DNA from: Candidatus Izemoplasma sp.
Lineage (GTDB): Bacteria; Bacillota_I; Bacilli_A; Izemoplasmatales; Izemoplasmataceae
Direction of reading: 5' to 3'
Assembly: GCA_007132145.1 (NCBI GenBank)
Contig: SLPE01000084.1
Coordinates: forward strand, 1 to 11,376
DNA: 11,376 bases
Shown here: one piece after another, positions 6,983-11,376 of the stretch
How the letters are laid out: each line of letters starts with the position of its first letter
Position numbering within the stretch: the stretch's first letter is position 1
Made by a program: the position numbers and the translations under genes
The notes under the pieces: generated by a model
Databases searched by the model: none
Told to the model about the DNA's origin: nothing
What the model saw: only the letters and a program-made list of their open reading frames with translations

Positions 6983-7277
6983 GTTTGAAAAAGAATTTCC
7001 TGACCACATATTAAACGTTTCTGTCAACCATATTAAGAAAAATTATGAAAAATTAAGCGTGGATTGGAAAAGTTGGGGGGTTTTTGTTGTTTGGAAAACC
7101 TTTTTAAATGGTAATCTTGTAAATGAAAATGATACAATAAACATAATTGATGAATTTTATAAATATCATCAAAAACATTATCAAGAATATTGCAATAATA
7201 TCGCTTTATGTAGCGATGAATTTATTAAGGATTTAGGTTTTGTTAAGAAATATTTAAAAAAGAAATCGGTAGATTAA
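6963..7277 (+). CDS. Hypothetical protein, unknown function
   Basis: 104 residues from ATG 6963; a GTG two codons earlier is the alternative. It is not recognised. The chain is helical and rich in Lys, Asn, Asp and aromatic residues, with W-K-S-W-G-V-F-V-V-W-K at about 36-46 (numbered from the ATG) as its most distinctive stretch, and a Lys-rich end. There is no membrane segment. Its first 20 nt overlap the GMP-reductase-like gene, suggesting coupled translation. Its stop codon is the loop of a perfect hairpin that appears to terminate the gene coming from the opposite side. Confidence 0.65.
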   Translation: MTDSINKFEKEFPDHILNVSVNHIKKNYEKLSVDWKSWGVFVVWKTFLNGNLVNENDTINIIDEFYKYHQKHYQEYCNNIALCSDEFIKDLGFVKKYLKKKSVD

Positions 7278-7288
7278 ATCTACCGATT
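7264..7288 (-). terminator. Intrinsic terminator of the 54-aa leftward gene
   Basis: A perfect 11-bp stem (AATCGGTAGAT with ATCTACCGATT) has a 3-nt loop. Read leftward it is followed by TTTCTTTTTT, a good U-tract, and lies 10 nt after the stop at 7299. Read rightward there is no U-tract, so it works mainly for the minus strand. The loop is the TAA stop codon of the converging gene, and the left arm is inside that gene's coding sequence. Confidence 0.75.
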
Positions 7289-7298
7289 CCTAATGGAA

Positions 7299-7463
7299 TT
7301 ATTCGTTTAGAATTTCCTCTAACTGACTTTCATATTTCCCCTTCAACACTTCCAACCTTATGCGTTTTTTTGGTGAAATGTTAAAGTTAATGAAATGAGT
7401 AATTTTTTCTTCAAGTTCGTTAATTTTGTACTGTAAAATTTCTATGTTACGTTCTTTGCTCAT
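7299..7463 (-). CDS. Small coiled-coil protein, 54 residues
   Basis: An open frame from ATG at 7463 to TAA at 7299 codes for 54 residues. The first half (I-L-Q-Y-K-I-N-E-L-E-E-K-I, about 9-21) and the last third (L-E-V-L-K-G-K-Y-E-S-Q-L-E-E-I-L, about 37-52) are amphipathic helices separated by a short N-I-S-P-K-K-R turn, suggesting a helical hairpin. Support for a real gene: it fills the only gap between flanking genes, its 3' end is followed at once by an intrinsic terminator on the same strand, and its composition is protein-like. No function is recognisable. Its promoter is unclear; the TATAAATA box in the upstream gap points the other way. Confidence 0.72.
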   Translation of the reverse strand: MSKERNIEILQYKINELEEKITHFINFNISPKKRIRLEVLKGKYESQLEEILNE

Positions 7464-7484
7464 AATAATATGTTTTTATGTAAA

Positions 7485-7492
7485 TATAAATA
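7485..7492 (+). promoter_or_regulatory. T4-like late promoter box
   Basis: TATAAATA followed by CTTA, 30 nt before the ATG at 7523. It equals the core of the T4 late promoter recognised by a gp55-type sigma factor, with the CTT extension seen in other copies in this window. No TTG/TAnnTTTG host promoter is present here. Confidence 0.55.
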
Positions 7493-7522
7493 CTTAACCT
7501 AAATAATTAAAAACGTTTTTTT

Positions 7523-7705
7523 ATGGAAAAATTCATCAAATATAAAAGAATTGTTGTCAGTGATATTTTGTTTATACAAGACACTTTCGATGATTTAATA
7601 AAAGAAGGTTGGGAAATAATTCATTATAGTGAATGTTTTGATAGTGATTGTAAAAAAATTTCTGCAATTATAATTTGTGGAAAAAAACAAACAGTTCCCT
7701 ATTAA
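7523..7705 (+). CDS. DUF4177-like small protein
   Basis: 60 residues. The layout is strand, helix, then E-G-W-E-I-I-H-Y-S-E at about 28-37, a short spacer, and a hydrophobic strand I-S-A-I-I-I-C-G-K-K at about 46-55. This matches the compact DUF4177-type fold common in phages and bacteria (L-N-x-x-G-W-E-h-h then a final h-h-h-x-K). The biochemical role is unknown. The stop codon TAA shares a TTAA palindrome with the stop of the converging gene, so the two coding regions overlap by 4 nt. A late-type box 30 nt upstream suggests late expression. Confidence 0.62.
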   Translation: MEKFIKYKRIVVSDILFIQDTFDDLIKEGWEIIHYSECFDSDCKKISAIIICGKKQTVPY

Positions 7706-7950
7706 CTATATTTTATCATATATTTACCCTTAGAAACAGGTTCTATCACCAAATCGGTTGCTTGTTTAAACGCTTCTATTATTCCTTCATCACCCTTTTT
7801 TAAAAATACGGTTCTAAAATAATCCAAAATGGGTTCTTCATCAACACCCAATCTTGAAACTAATTCAGCAAGATCAGCAATTGATAATATTTTTTGAGCA
7901 TCCTCAAATAAAAGAATGACTTCTTCTTTTATTATTTTCTTTAAATTCAT
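7702..7950 (-). CDS. 82-residue protein with L-x-E leader, unknown function
   Basis: 82 residues, not recognised by family. The first 16 residues form an amphipathic helix (M-N-L-K-K-I-I-K-E-E-V) ending in L14-F15-E16, resembling the leader of the ADP-ribosyltransferase across the divergent promoter. The L-x-E signature is what T4-type prohead protease cuts after. The rest (about 20-82) looks like a small helical domain (A-D-L-A-E-L-V-S-R-L-G-V-D-E-E-P-I-L-D-Y-F) with a C-terminal strand pair (L-V-I-E-P, K-Y-M-I-K-Y). A small head-packaged or DNA-binding protein is possible. A TATAAATACTTC box lies 44 nt upstream. Confidence 0.65.
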   Translation of the reverse strand: MNLKKIIKEEVILLFEDAQKILSIADLAELVSRLGVDEEPILDYFRTVFLKKGDEGIIEAFKQATDLVIEPVSKGKYMIKYS

Positions 7951-7963
7951 AATATATGTTTTC

Positions 7964-7971
7964 CATAAATA
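7964..7971 (+). promoter_or_regulatory. T4-like late promoter box, rightward half of pair 1
   Basis: CATAAATA followed by CTTA, one base from TATAAATA, 47 nt before the ATG at 8018. It is paired with a leftward box whose plus-strand coordinates begin exactly 30 nt later, so the two promoters face each other and their start sites would nearly coincide. Confidence 0.5.
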
Positions 7972-7993
7972 CTTACTTTGTTATAATAAGAAG

Positions 7994-8001
7994 TATTTAT
8001 A
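7994..8001 (-). promoter_or_regulatory. T4-like late promoter box, leftward half of pair 1
   Basis: On the minus strand the box reads TATAAATA then CTTCTT, 44 nt before the start of the 82-residue gene at 7950. It is a perfect core match. It lies downstream of the rightward box, which puts this promoter inside the leader of the ADP-ribosyltransferase gene. Confidence 0.55.
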
Positions 8002-8017
8002 TTAAAATATTCTTATA

Positions 8018-8926
8018 ATGAAGAAGTTGTTTGAAAAGTTAATTTATGATGAAATAAAAAACGTTTTGAATGAACAAATGGATTTTAATCGTCAATATTC
8101 ATATTATCCACCAGGTTTTATACAAACTAATTTATATGAAAAAATTTCTAAATTAAGAGAAAAAAATAAAAAGATTTTTGAAGATTTAGCGGTGGGAAAA
8201 GAAAGCGAAGTACATTGGGCACTTTATTATGATATTTATGATTTTCTTGAAAAGCATTTAAATCATTTGGACCTTGCATATAAGTATCTGAAAACAAAAT
8301 TAGAGGGTGATAAATTAGATGCTTTGGAATATTTTTACAATTTCATTAAAGAAAATAAGGATGAATTGTATGAAATGTCTGAAATAATTTCAGAATATGA
8401 TCAAAGAGATTCATTTCTTTCTAATTATGAAAGTGCAAAAGAATTCGCATATGAGAATATTGATGATGTTGCCGAATGTTTTGATAGTTATCATGAAAAT
8501 TCTGAAAACATCCACCATCAACATTGTTATGAAAAATACACTGATTTAATTAGTTTATATGTTGATAAATATAATGAACTGAAAAATAAAAATGTTGTTA
8601 CAATATATCGATTAGTTAAATTAGATAATATAAATGATTTAGATGTTGAAAATATTGGAATGCATTGGAGTTTTGAGGAAGATGGGGTTGGTGATTATGG
8701 GGGGACACATCCTAAACAAACTAAAGGTCCACATAGTAAATCATATATTTTAACTGCTAATGTTAACCCCCAGGATATTGATTGGGTTTATGGTTTTTAT
8801 TCATTCATATGGTATGGTGAGGACCAATGGGAATGTGCTTTAAAAGAAGGCACTAATGTTGAAATAGTTGCAATAAACGATGAATCTTTAGAAACGCCCA
8901 TTAATGCTAAAGTAGGGAAACATTAA
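8018..8926 (+). CDS. Putative Alt-like ADP-ribosyltransferase with packaging leader
   Basis: 302 residues. N-terminus: an amphipathic helix (M-K-K-L-F-E-K-L-I-Y-D-E-I) ending in L17-N18-E19, the L-x-E form of T4-type prohead protease sites, as in T4 capsid-targeting leaders. Middle (about 35-190): helical and acidic, unrecognised. C-terminus (about 193-290): the R-S-E order of ADP-ribosyltransferases, with V-T-I-Y-R198 on strand 1, H-W-S218-F on the S motif strand, and D-Q270-W-E272 as the Q-x-E motif before a strand (V-E-I-V-A-I). T4 Alt is an injected ADP-ribosyltransferase that modifies host RNA polymerase; the layout here suggests a similar injected effector. The Q-x-E form is more typical of Asn/Cys/Asp-type or other non-Arg targets. 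Both the enzyme call and the leader are from motifs only; overall similarity to known members is low. A late-type box lies upstream. Confidence 0.62.
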   Translation: MKKLFEKLIYDEIKNVLNEQMDFNRQYSYYPPGFIQTNLYEKISKLREKNKKIFEDLAVGKESEVHWALYYDIYDFLEKHLNHLDLAYKYLKTKLEGDKLDALEYFYNFIKENKDELYEMSEIISEYDQRDSFLSNYESAKEFAYENIDDVAECFDSYHENSENIHHQHCYEKYTDLISLYVDKYNELKNKNVVTIYRLVKLDNINDLDVENIGMHWSFEEDGVGDYGGTHPKQTKGPHSKSYILTANVNPQDIDWVYGFYSFIWYGEDQWECALKEGTNVEIVAINDESLETPINAKVGKH

Positions 8927-8933
8927 AATCATA

Positions 8934-8961
8934 TAACATTTTTTATTTTTTTCCGTTATAA
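8934..8961 (+). promoter_or_regulatory. Candidate promoter element, copy 2 (TAACATTTT-N11-CGTTATAA)
   Basis: Same two blocks and spacing as 3298-3325, ending 14 nt before the DUF2227 start codon. The flanks TATAAC and GTTATA form a 6-bp inverted repeat. The spacer is almost pure T and differs from copy 1, so conservation is confined to the two ends. Confidence 0.4.
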
Positions 8962-8974
8962 TTAATAAAAAATT

Positions 8975-9409
8975 ATGCCTAACGGAAGAACACATGACGC
9001 AATTAGTTTAATAACAATACCAATTGTTATTATTTCCTCATATTTTATCATCGAGGATTTGATTTTAATATTTATTGTATCGTTATCATATATTTTCGCA
9101 TCATTCATGTTCAATGGTGACCTTGATACTAATAGTAAACCTTTTAATAGATGGTATATTTTAAAAATGTTTTGGATACCATATCAATTAATGTTCTATC
9201 ATAGAAGTTATTTTACACACGGTATTGTTATTGGGACTATGATAAGAATTATTTATGTATTAATAATTCCTTTATTGATTCTAATCAGTATTGATATAAA
9301 AAATCTAATGATATTCATAAATGTAATATCACACGAATATTTTCTATATTCATTAATTGGTCTTGAAATTGGTTCAACAATTCACACAATTTCCGATAAA
9401 TTATTTTAA
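8975..9409 (+). CDS. DUF2227-like metal-binding membrane protein
   Basis: 144 residues. The start M-P-N-G-R-T-H7-D8, the G-D49-L-D51-T-N-S ... N-R-W motif (48-60), H76-R-S-Y-F-T-H82-G and the terminal H137-T-I-S-D141 reproduce the ordered His/Asp motifs of the DUF2227 family of predicted metal-binding membrane proteins, which resemble the YdjM metal-dependent hydrolase group. Hydrophobic stretches at about 10-27, 28-46, 84-107 and possibly 118-134 are membrane helices. The conserved polar residues cluster between them. The G-D-L-D variant replaces the common S-P-D-L-D. Function is unknown; a lipid or envelope hydrolase is conceivable. Its 3' end overlaps the converging repeat-protein gene by 9 nt. 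Confidence 0.78.
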   Translation: MPNGRTHDAISLITIPIVIISSYFIIEDLILIFIVSLSYIFASFMFNGDLDTNSKPFNRWYILKMFWIPYQLMFYHRSYFTHGIVIGTMIRIIYVLIIPLLILISIDIKNLMIFINVISHEYFLYSLIGLEIGSTIHTISDKLF

Positions 9410-10297
9410 TTTCGATTGGATAATTTTTGCCTTATCATTTATTTTACGCACTAATGAATTTTCATATAAACGTTGAACAACAGATTCACCATACATTTCA
9501 TTAACCACCGAATTATCTCGCATTTCAAGAACTTTCGAATCATCATCCATATAATTTATTTGACTATTACCATGCATTTCAGCAACAATGGACCAATCCC
9601 ACATTTCTTCAATATATGAATGATCAAACATTTTTTCAACCCTGGACATATGTTTAACCATTTTCGTTTTTGAAAAATTACGCATTTCTTCAATATTTGC
9701 ACCACCTTTTAAAACATCAATCTTGGACCTGTTACGCATATTTGTAACATTACTATCACCATACATCTTTAAAATCATTGAACGGTCTCTCATGTTCTCT
9801 ATTTTAGATGCACCAAACATTTGAAGTACTTTACTATTACTCACCATGTTTTTTATAAGTGTCTTATCGGTCATTAGATTAACTGCAGAATTGTAATCAA
9901 GAACATTAATTTTTGAAGCATCATACATTCCAAAAATAATTGAACCTTTCACAACTTCTATGTTCGCTTTTTTTAATAAAATAGCACCTTCATTGAGTAA
10001 TATTTTTTTCTTTCCAAGAACAAACATTGATTTAATTATTTTTTTAAACTTTTCAACAACATCATCCCTCATTGAATCATTGAACCAATCAGGTATGAAT
10101 ACTTCATCAATTATTAACTTATAATTATCTAATTCATGCAACATAAACATTTCTTGAGGAACATATGTTACTTTAAAATATTCAAATTTCTTCGTTTCTT
10201 CTTCAAATTTATATTCTAAATCCTCATGTGTTGTTGCAAAGGGATTATGTAATATATCACCATTTCTTAATATCAACCCTAAATAAAATTTTTCCAT
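9401..10297 (-). CDS. Protein with 19 tandem nonapeptide repeats (probable beta-solenoid)
   Basis: 298 residues from ATG 10297. This start has AAGGA about 7 nt upstream and avoids overlap; an in-frame TTG 14 codons earlier is unlikely. Residues 1-110 are a small mixed domain beginning with L-G-L-I-L-R-N-G-D-I. Residues 119-289 are 19 gapless nine-residue repeats with consensus S-x-[IV]-x-x-M-x-[DGN]-[NDR] (examples: S-K-V-L-E-M-R-D-N, S-V-V-N-E-M-Y-G-E). Alternate repeats tend to carry M-Y-G or M-R-D, suggesting 18 residues per turn. The regular inward I/V and M with polar turns predicts a right-handed beta-solenoid. Such repeats occur in other phage proteins of unknown role. It follows the 111-residue gene by 10 nt in the same unit. 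A structural, adhesive or DNA-mimic-like role is possible. Confidence 0.78.
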   Translation of the reverse strand: MEKFYLGLILRNGDILHNPFATTHEDLEYKFEEETKKFEYFKVTYVPQEMFMLHELDNYKLIIDEVFIPDWFNDSMRDDVVEKFKKIIKSMFVLGKKKILLNEGAILLKKANIEVVKGSIIFGMYDASKINVLDYNSAVNLMTDKTLIKNMVSNSKVLQMFGASKIENMRDRSMILKMYGDSNVTNMRNRSKIDVLKGGANIEEMRNFSKTKMVKHMSRVEKMFDHSYIEEMWDWSIVAEMHGNSQINYMDDDSKVLEMRDNSVVNEMYGESVVQRLYENSLVRKINDKAKIIQSKLK

Positions 10298-10307
10298 ATT
10301 TTCCTTT

Positions 10308-10643
10308 TTAATATTCGTCCTCAAATCTATAATTATCAAAATCTATTTTACCTTGTTGATATTCTGTTATAATAATTGACCTTATATGATCTGAATACCA
10401 ATCCAGGAATTCATCAAATTTTTTTTCAACCAATTCAGGTCTGATTTCTTCCCTACTATAATTTTCCGTTATGTAAGCAAAAAAATGATGTTTTAATTCA
10501 TTGGCATGTGTTTCTCCAAAATAATTTGCAATATCACGATAATCCCTATAATCAAAACTAACTTCTTCATTAAGTATCTTTACGTTTGTTTTATTCACTT
10601 TATTGAAAAGTTCAAACAACCTATCTTTATTCTGTATTTTCAT
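10308..10643 (-). CDS. 111-residue protein with I-L-N-E leader, unknown function
   Basis: 111 residues. The N-terminus (M-K-I-Q-N-K-D-R-L-F-E-L-F-N-K-V) is a helical leader reaching L24-N25-E26. That L-x-E resembles the leaders of the 82-residue protein and the ADP-ribosyltransferase, though the spacer is longer. The rest (about 30-111) is helical, acidic and aromatic-rich, with a D-Y-R-D-Y-R-D-I-A-N-Y-F segment and an acidic tail. There is no family match and no membrane segment. It is the first gene of a leftward pair with the nonapeptide-repeat gene. A TATAAATG box on the minus strand lies 47 nt upstream. A virion-internal protein or an unrelated small helical protein are the alternatives. 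Confidence 0.65.
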   Translation of the reverse strand: MKIQNKDRLFELFNKVNKTNVKILNEEVSFDYRDYRDIANYFGETHANELKHHFFAYITENYSREEIRPELVEKKFDEFLDWYSDHIRSIIITEYQQGKIDFDNYRFEDEY

Positions 10644-10659
10644 AATAAAAAGATTTTTA

Positions 10660-10667
10660 TATAAATA
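10660..10667 (+). promoter_or_regulatory. T4-like late promoter box, rightward half of pair 2
   Basis: TATAAATA followed by CTG, 62 nt before the ATG at 10729. A host-type promoter also lies between this box and the gene, so the zinc-knuckle gene may have both an early and a late promoter. Confidence 0.5.
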
Positions 10668-10679
10668 CTGTGAATTTTA

Positions 10680-10710
10680 TTGTTTTTTTCATTTATATGA
10701 ATTATATTTG
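10680..10710 (+). promoter_or_regulatory. Bacteroidota-type sigma-A promoter
   Basis: TTG at 10680-10682, a 20-nt spacer, TATATTTG at 10703-10710, and the ATG of the zinc-knuckle gene 19 nt past the box. Boxes, spacer length and the C after the box are identical to the promoter at 5214-5244; only the spacer sequence differs. Confidence 0.65.
10690..10697 (-). promoter_or_regulatory. T4-like late promoter box, leftward half of pair 2
   Basis: On the minus strand the box reads TATAAATG, one base from TATAAATA, 47 nt before the start at 10643. It begins exactly 30 nt after the rightward box at 10660, the same offset as in the 7964/7994 pair. It overlaps the spacer of the host-type promoter at 10680-10710. 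Confidence 0.42.
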
Positions 10711-10728
10711 CAATTAAAACTTCATAAA

Positions 10729-11103
10729 ATGAAAGATTTAAAGGAAAATCAAAGTTATTTAATAAAAAGAACTTCTTCAAGTTCTTTAATTTCCATTACA
10801 GTAATGAAAAAAACGGAAAAAGCATATCTTATTAGGTGGAATAATCACCCCAATTATGATGCGTTTACTTGGGAAGAAATTGACCATATGCAAGATACTT
10901 ATAAAGTGGTTGAAATTATTACAGATGTTCAAACAAATTTGTATGATCAAATAAAATTTAATCAAAAAAATCAAACACGCATGGAATTTGAAGTCTGTAA
11001 AACATGTATGGGAACTGGAAATGTTGAAGATAGAAACAGTACTTCTATGACAAAAACATGTATTATTTGTTGGGGTAGTGGTGTAATAAAAAAATTGTTA
11101 TGA
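10729..11103 (+). CDS. DnaJ-type zinc-knuckle protein
   Basis: 124 residues from ATG 10729. The frame is open further upstream, but that part overlaps the divergent gene and both promoters. Residues about 5-65 form a small beta-rich domain (K-T-E-K-A-Y-L-I-R-W-N-N ... F-T-W-E-E) of unknown family. Residues 90-117 hold two DnaJ-like C-x-x-C-x-G-x-G units, C90-K-T-C93-M-G-T-G and C110-I-I-C113-W-G-S-G, which together would bind one zinc ion. DnaJ itself has four such units, so this is half a DnaJ cysteine-rich region without a J-domain; it may bind protein or nucleic acid. The TGA stop overlaps the ATG of an 18-codon frame (ATGA). It has host-type and late-type promoters upstream. Confidence 0.75.
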   Translation: MKDLKENQSYLIKRTSSSSLISITVMKKTEKAYLIRWNNHPNYDAFTWEEIDHMQDTYKVVEIITDVQTNLYDQIKFNQKNQTRMEFEVCKTCMGTGNVEDRNSTSMTKTCIICWGSGVIKKLL

Positions 11104-11156
11104 AAATAATAACTAATAAAATATGCAGGAATTGTGGTAAGCCAAGAACAAACTAA
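11100..11156 (+). CDS. Possible 18-residue C-x-x-C-G peptide or gene remnant
   Basis: An ATG overlapping the previous stop (ATGA) opens a frame of 18 codons containing I-C-R-N-C-G-K-P, the start of a typical zinc ribbon, then TAA. The next in-frame codons read L-S-G-G-G-I-G-E-F-G before a TGA, which also looks ribbon-like. It could be a leader peptide translated by coupling, or the remains of a longer zinc-ribbon gene interrupted by stops and then by the structured RNA. Chance remains likely at this length. Confidence 0.25.
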   Translation: MKIITNKICRNCGKPRTN

Positions 11157-11160
11157 TTGT

Positions 11161-11252
11161 CAGGTGGTGGCATAGGTGAATTTGGTTGAAAGCAGTAATG
11201 CTGGATTTACTTCTGACACCGAAGAAGTTGAATAGCTTCGAGCCACCACTTG
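11161..11252 (+). ncRNA. G+C-rich structured RNA with serine-tRNA-like parts
   Basis: The segment is about 46% G+C in a roughly 28% background and has no open frame. Its ends pair as an 11-bp stem with one G-U pair (11161-11171, CAGGTGGTGGC, with 11242-11252, GCCACCACTTG). Inside are AGTAA/TTACT (11194-11198 with 11207-11211, loop TGCTGGAT) and CGAAG/CTTCG (11220-11224 with 11236-11240). Serine-tRNA-like signs: TA at 11173-11174 where positions 8-9 would be, TGGTTGAAAGC (11183-11193) as in class II D-loops, serine anticodon triplets GCT and GGA in the hairpin loop, a long variable-like region, and about 83 nt in total. Against a real tRNA: the outer stem is too long, the D-stem is broken, the anticodon loop has 8 nt, and there is no TTCRA T-loop. 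It may be a decayed or aberrant tRNA, a novel phage RNA, or a leader element of the next gene. Confidence 0.55.
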
Positions 11253-11304
11253 CTTATAACGGTTCTCAGATATATTCAGTTGTTTAACTTAAAATAAAAC
11301 ACAA

Positions 11305-11376
11305 ATGATAAAAGAAAAAGATTACTTAAAAGCAAAGCAGATAATCCAAGAGTATGAAAAACAATTGAATATATCT
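11305..11376 (+). CDS. Start of a small helical protein (cut by window end)
   Basis: The first 24 codons of a gene that runs off the right edge. The visible part (M-I-K-E-K-D-Y-L-K-A-K-Q-I-I-Q-E-Y-E-K-Q-L) is a charged helix, a common start in small Bacteroidota and phage proteins. Function cannot be told. It lies 52 nt after the structured RNA. A weak TTG-N18-TATATTCA (11250-11278) could be its promoter. Confidence 0.5.
   Translation, partial: MIKEKDYLKAKQIIQEYEKQLNIS

Noticed and set aside
7157..7164. TATAAATA on the plus strand inside the gene at 6963-7277
   Set aside because: It lies within coding sequence (F-Y-K-Y), lacks the following C-T-T, and has no suitably placed gene downstream.
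10298..10339. Longer start (TTG) for the nonapeptide-repeat gene
   Set aside because: It would overlap the upstream gene by 32 nt and lacks a ribosome site, whereas ATG 10297 has AAGGA at good spacing.
10603..10728. 42-residue N-terminal extension of the zinc-knuckle protein
   Set aside because: It would cover the divergent gene's start and both promoters. The ATG at 10729 sits correctly behind TATATTTG.
11100..11190. Stop-codon recoding (TAA/TGA read through)
   Set aside because: All other genes in the window end normally at TAA, TAG or TGA, and further stops in the same frame follow closely.
11166..11248. A standard tRNA-Ser gene
   Set aside because: Forcing a cloverleaf gives an A-A mismatch at the base of the acceptor stem, a broken D-stem, an 8-nt anticodon loop and no TTCRA T-loop. 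I therefore list it as a structured RNA only.
1..11376. CRISPR array, insertion sequence, integrase or attachment site
   Set aside because: No regularly spaced direct repeats, transposase or recombinase motifs, or terminal inverted repeats were seen.

Overview
The window is AT-rich (roughly 28% G+C by eye) and densely packed with short genes of phage type. It reads as a piece of a large, probably T4-like, lytic phage infecting a Bacteroidota host. The host inference rests on two good promoters of the Bacteroidota sigma-A kind (TTG, 20 bp, TATATTTG, at 5214-5244 and 10680-10710) and on A-rich leaders that mostly lack a Shine-Dalgarno sequence. The T4-like inference rests on several TATAAATAC boxes placed upstream of genes, like T4 late promoters, and on an apparent ADP-ribosyltransferase with a T4 Alt-like layout.

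Layout. From 1 to 7277 every gene points right. In order: a small MazG-like protein; an unknown; a fused MazZ-like dNTP diphosphohydrolase and HAD 5'-nucleotidase; a single-pass membrane coiled-coil protein; an unknown; an MPPED-like metallophosphoesterase; a nucleotidyltransferase-fold protein; a free-standing version of the C-terminal module of EXD2 (HNH-type); a DIP1984-family protein; a GMP reductase/IMP dehydrogenase-family enzyme; and an unknown. Several neighbours overlap by about 17-23 nt, as in co-translated phage operons. From 7299 onward the strand alternates: a 54-aa coiled-coil gene with its own terminator (-), a DUF4177-like protein (+), an 82-aa protein (-), the putative ADP-ribosyltransferase (+), a DUF2227 membrane protein (+), a two-gene leftward unit ending in a protein with 19 gapless nine-residue repeats (-), and a DnaJ-type zinc-knuckle protein (+). 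The window ends with a G+C-rich structured RNA element at 11161-11252 and the start of another gene.

How the genes may work together. The MazG-like, MazZ-HAD and GMP-reductase-like genes form a purine-nucleotide group that could pull dGTP/dATP and GMP down or redirect them. The ADP-ribosyltransferase, the 82-aa protein facing it and the 111-aa protein at 10308-10643 all start with a helical leader ending in L-x-E. T4-type prohead protease cuts after that signature. All three lie next to TATAAATA-type boxes, so a set of packaged and injected proteins is a plausible inference.

The most unusual items are the structured RNA at the right end, which carries serine-tRNA-like pieces but is not a regular tRNA; the Alt-like protein; the two face-to-face late-promoter pairs with the same 30-bp offset; and the stand-alone EXD2-type module.
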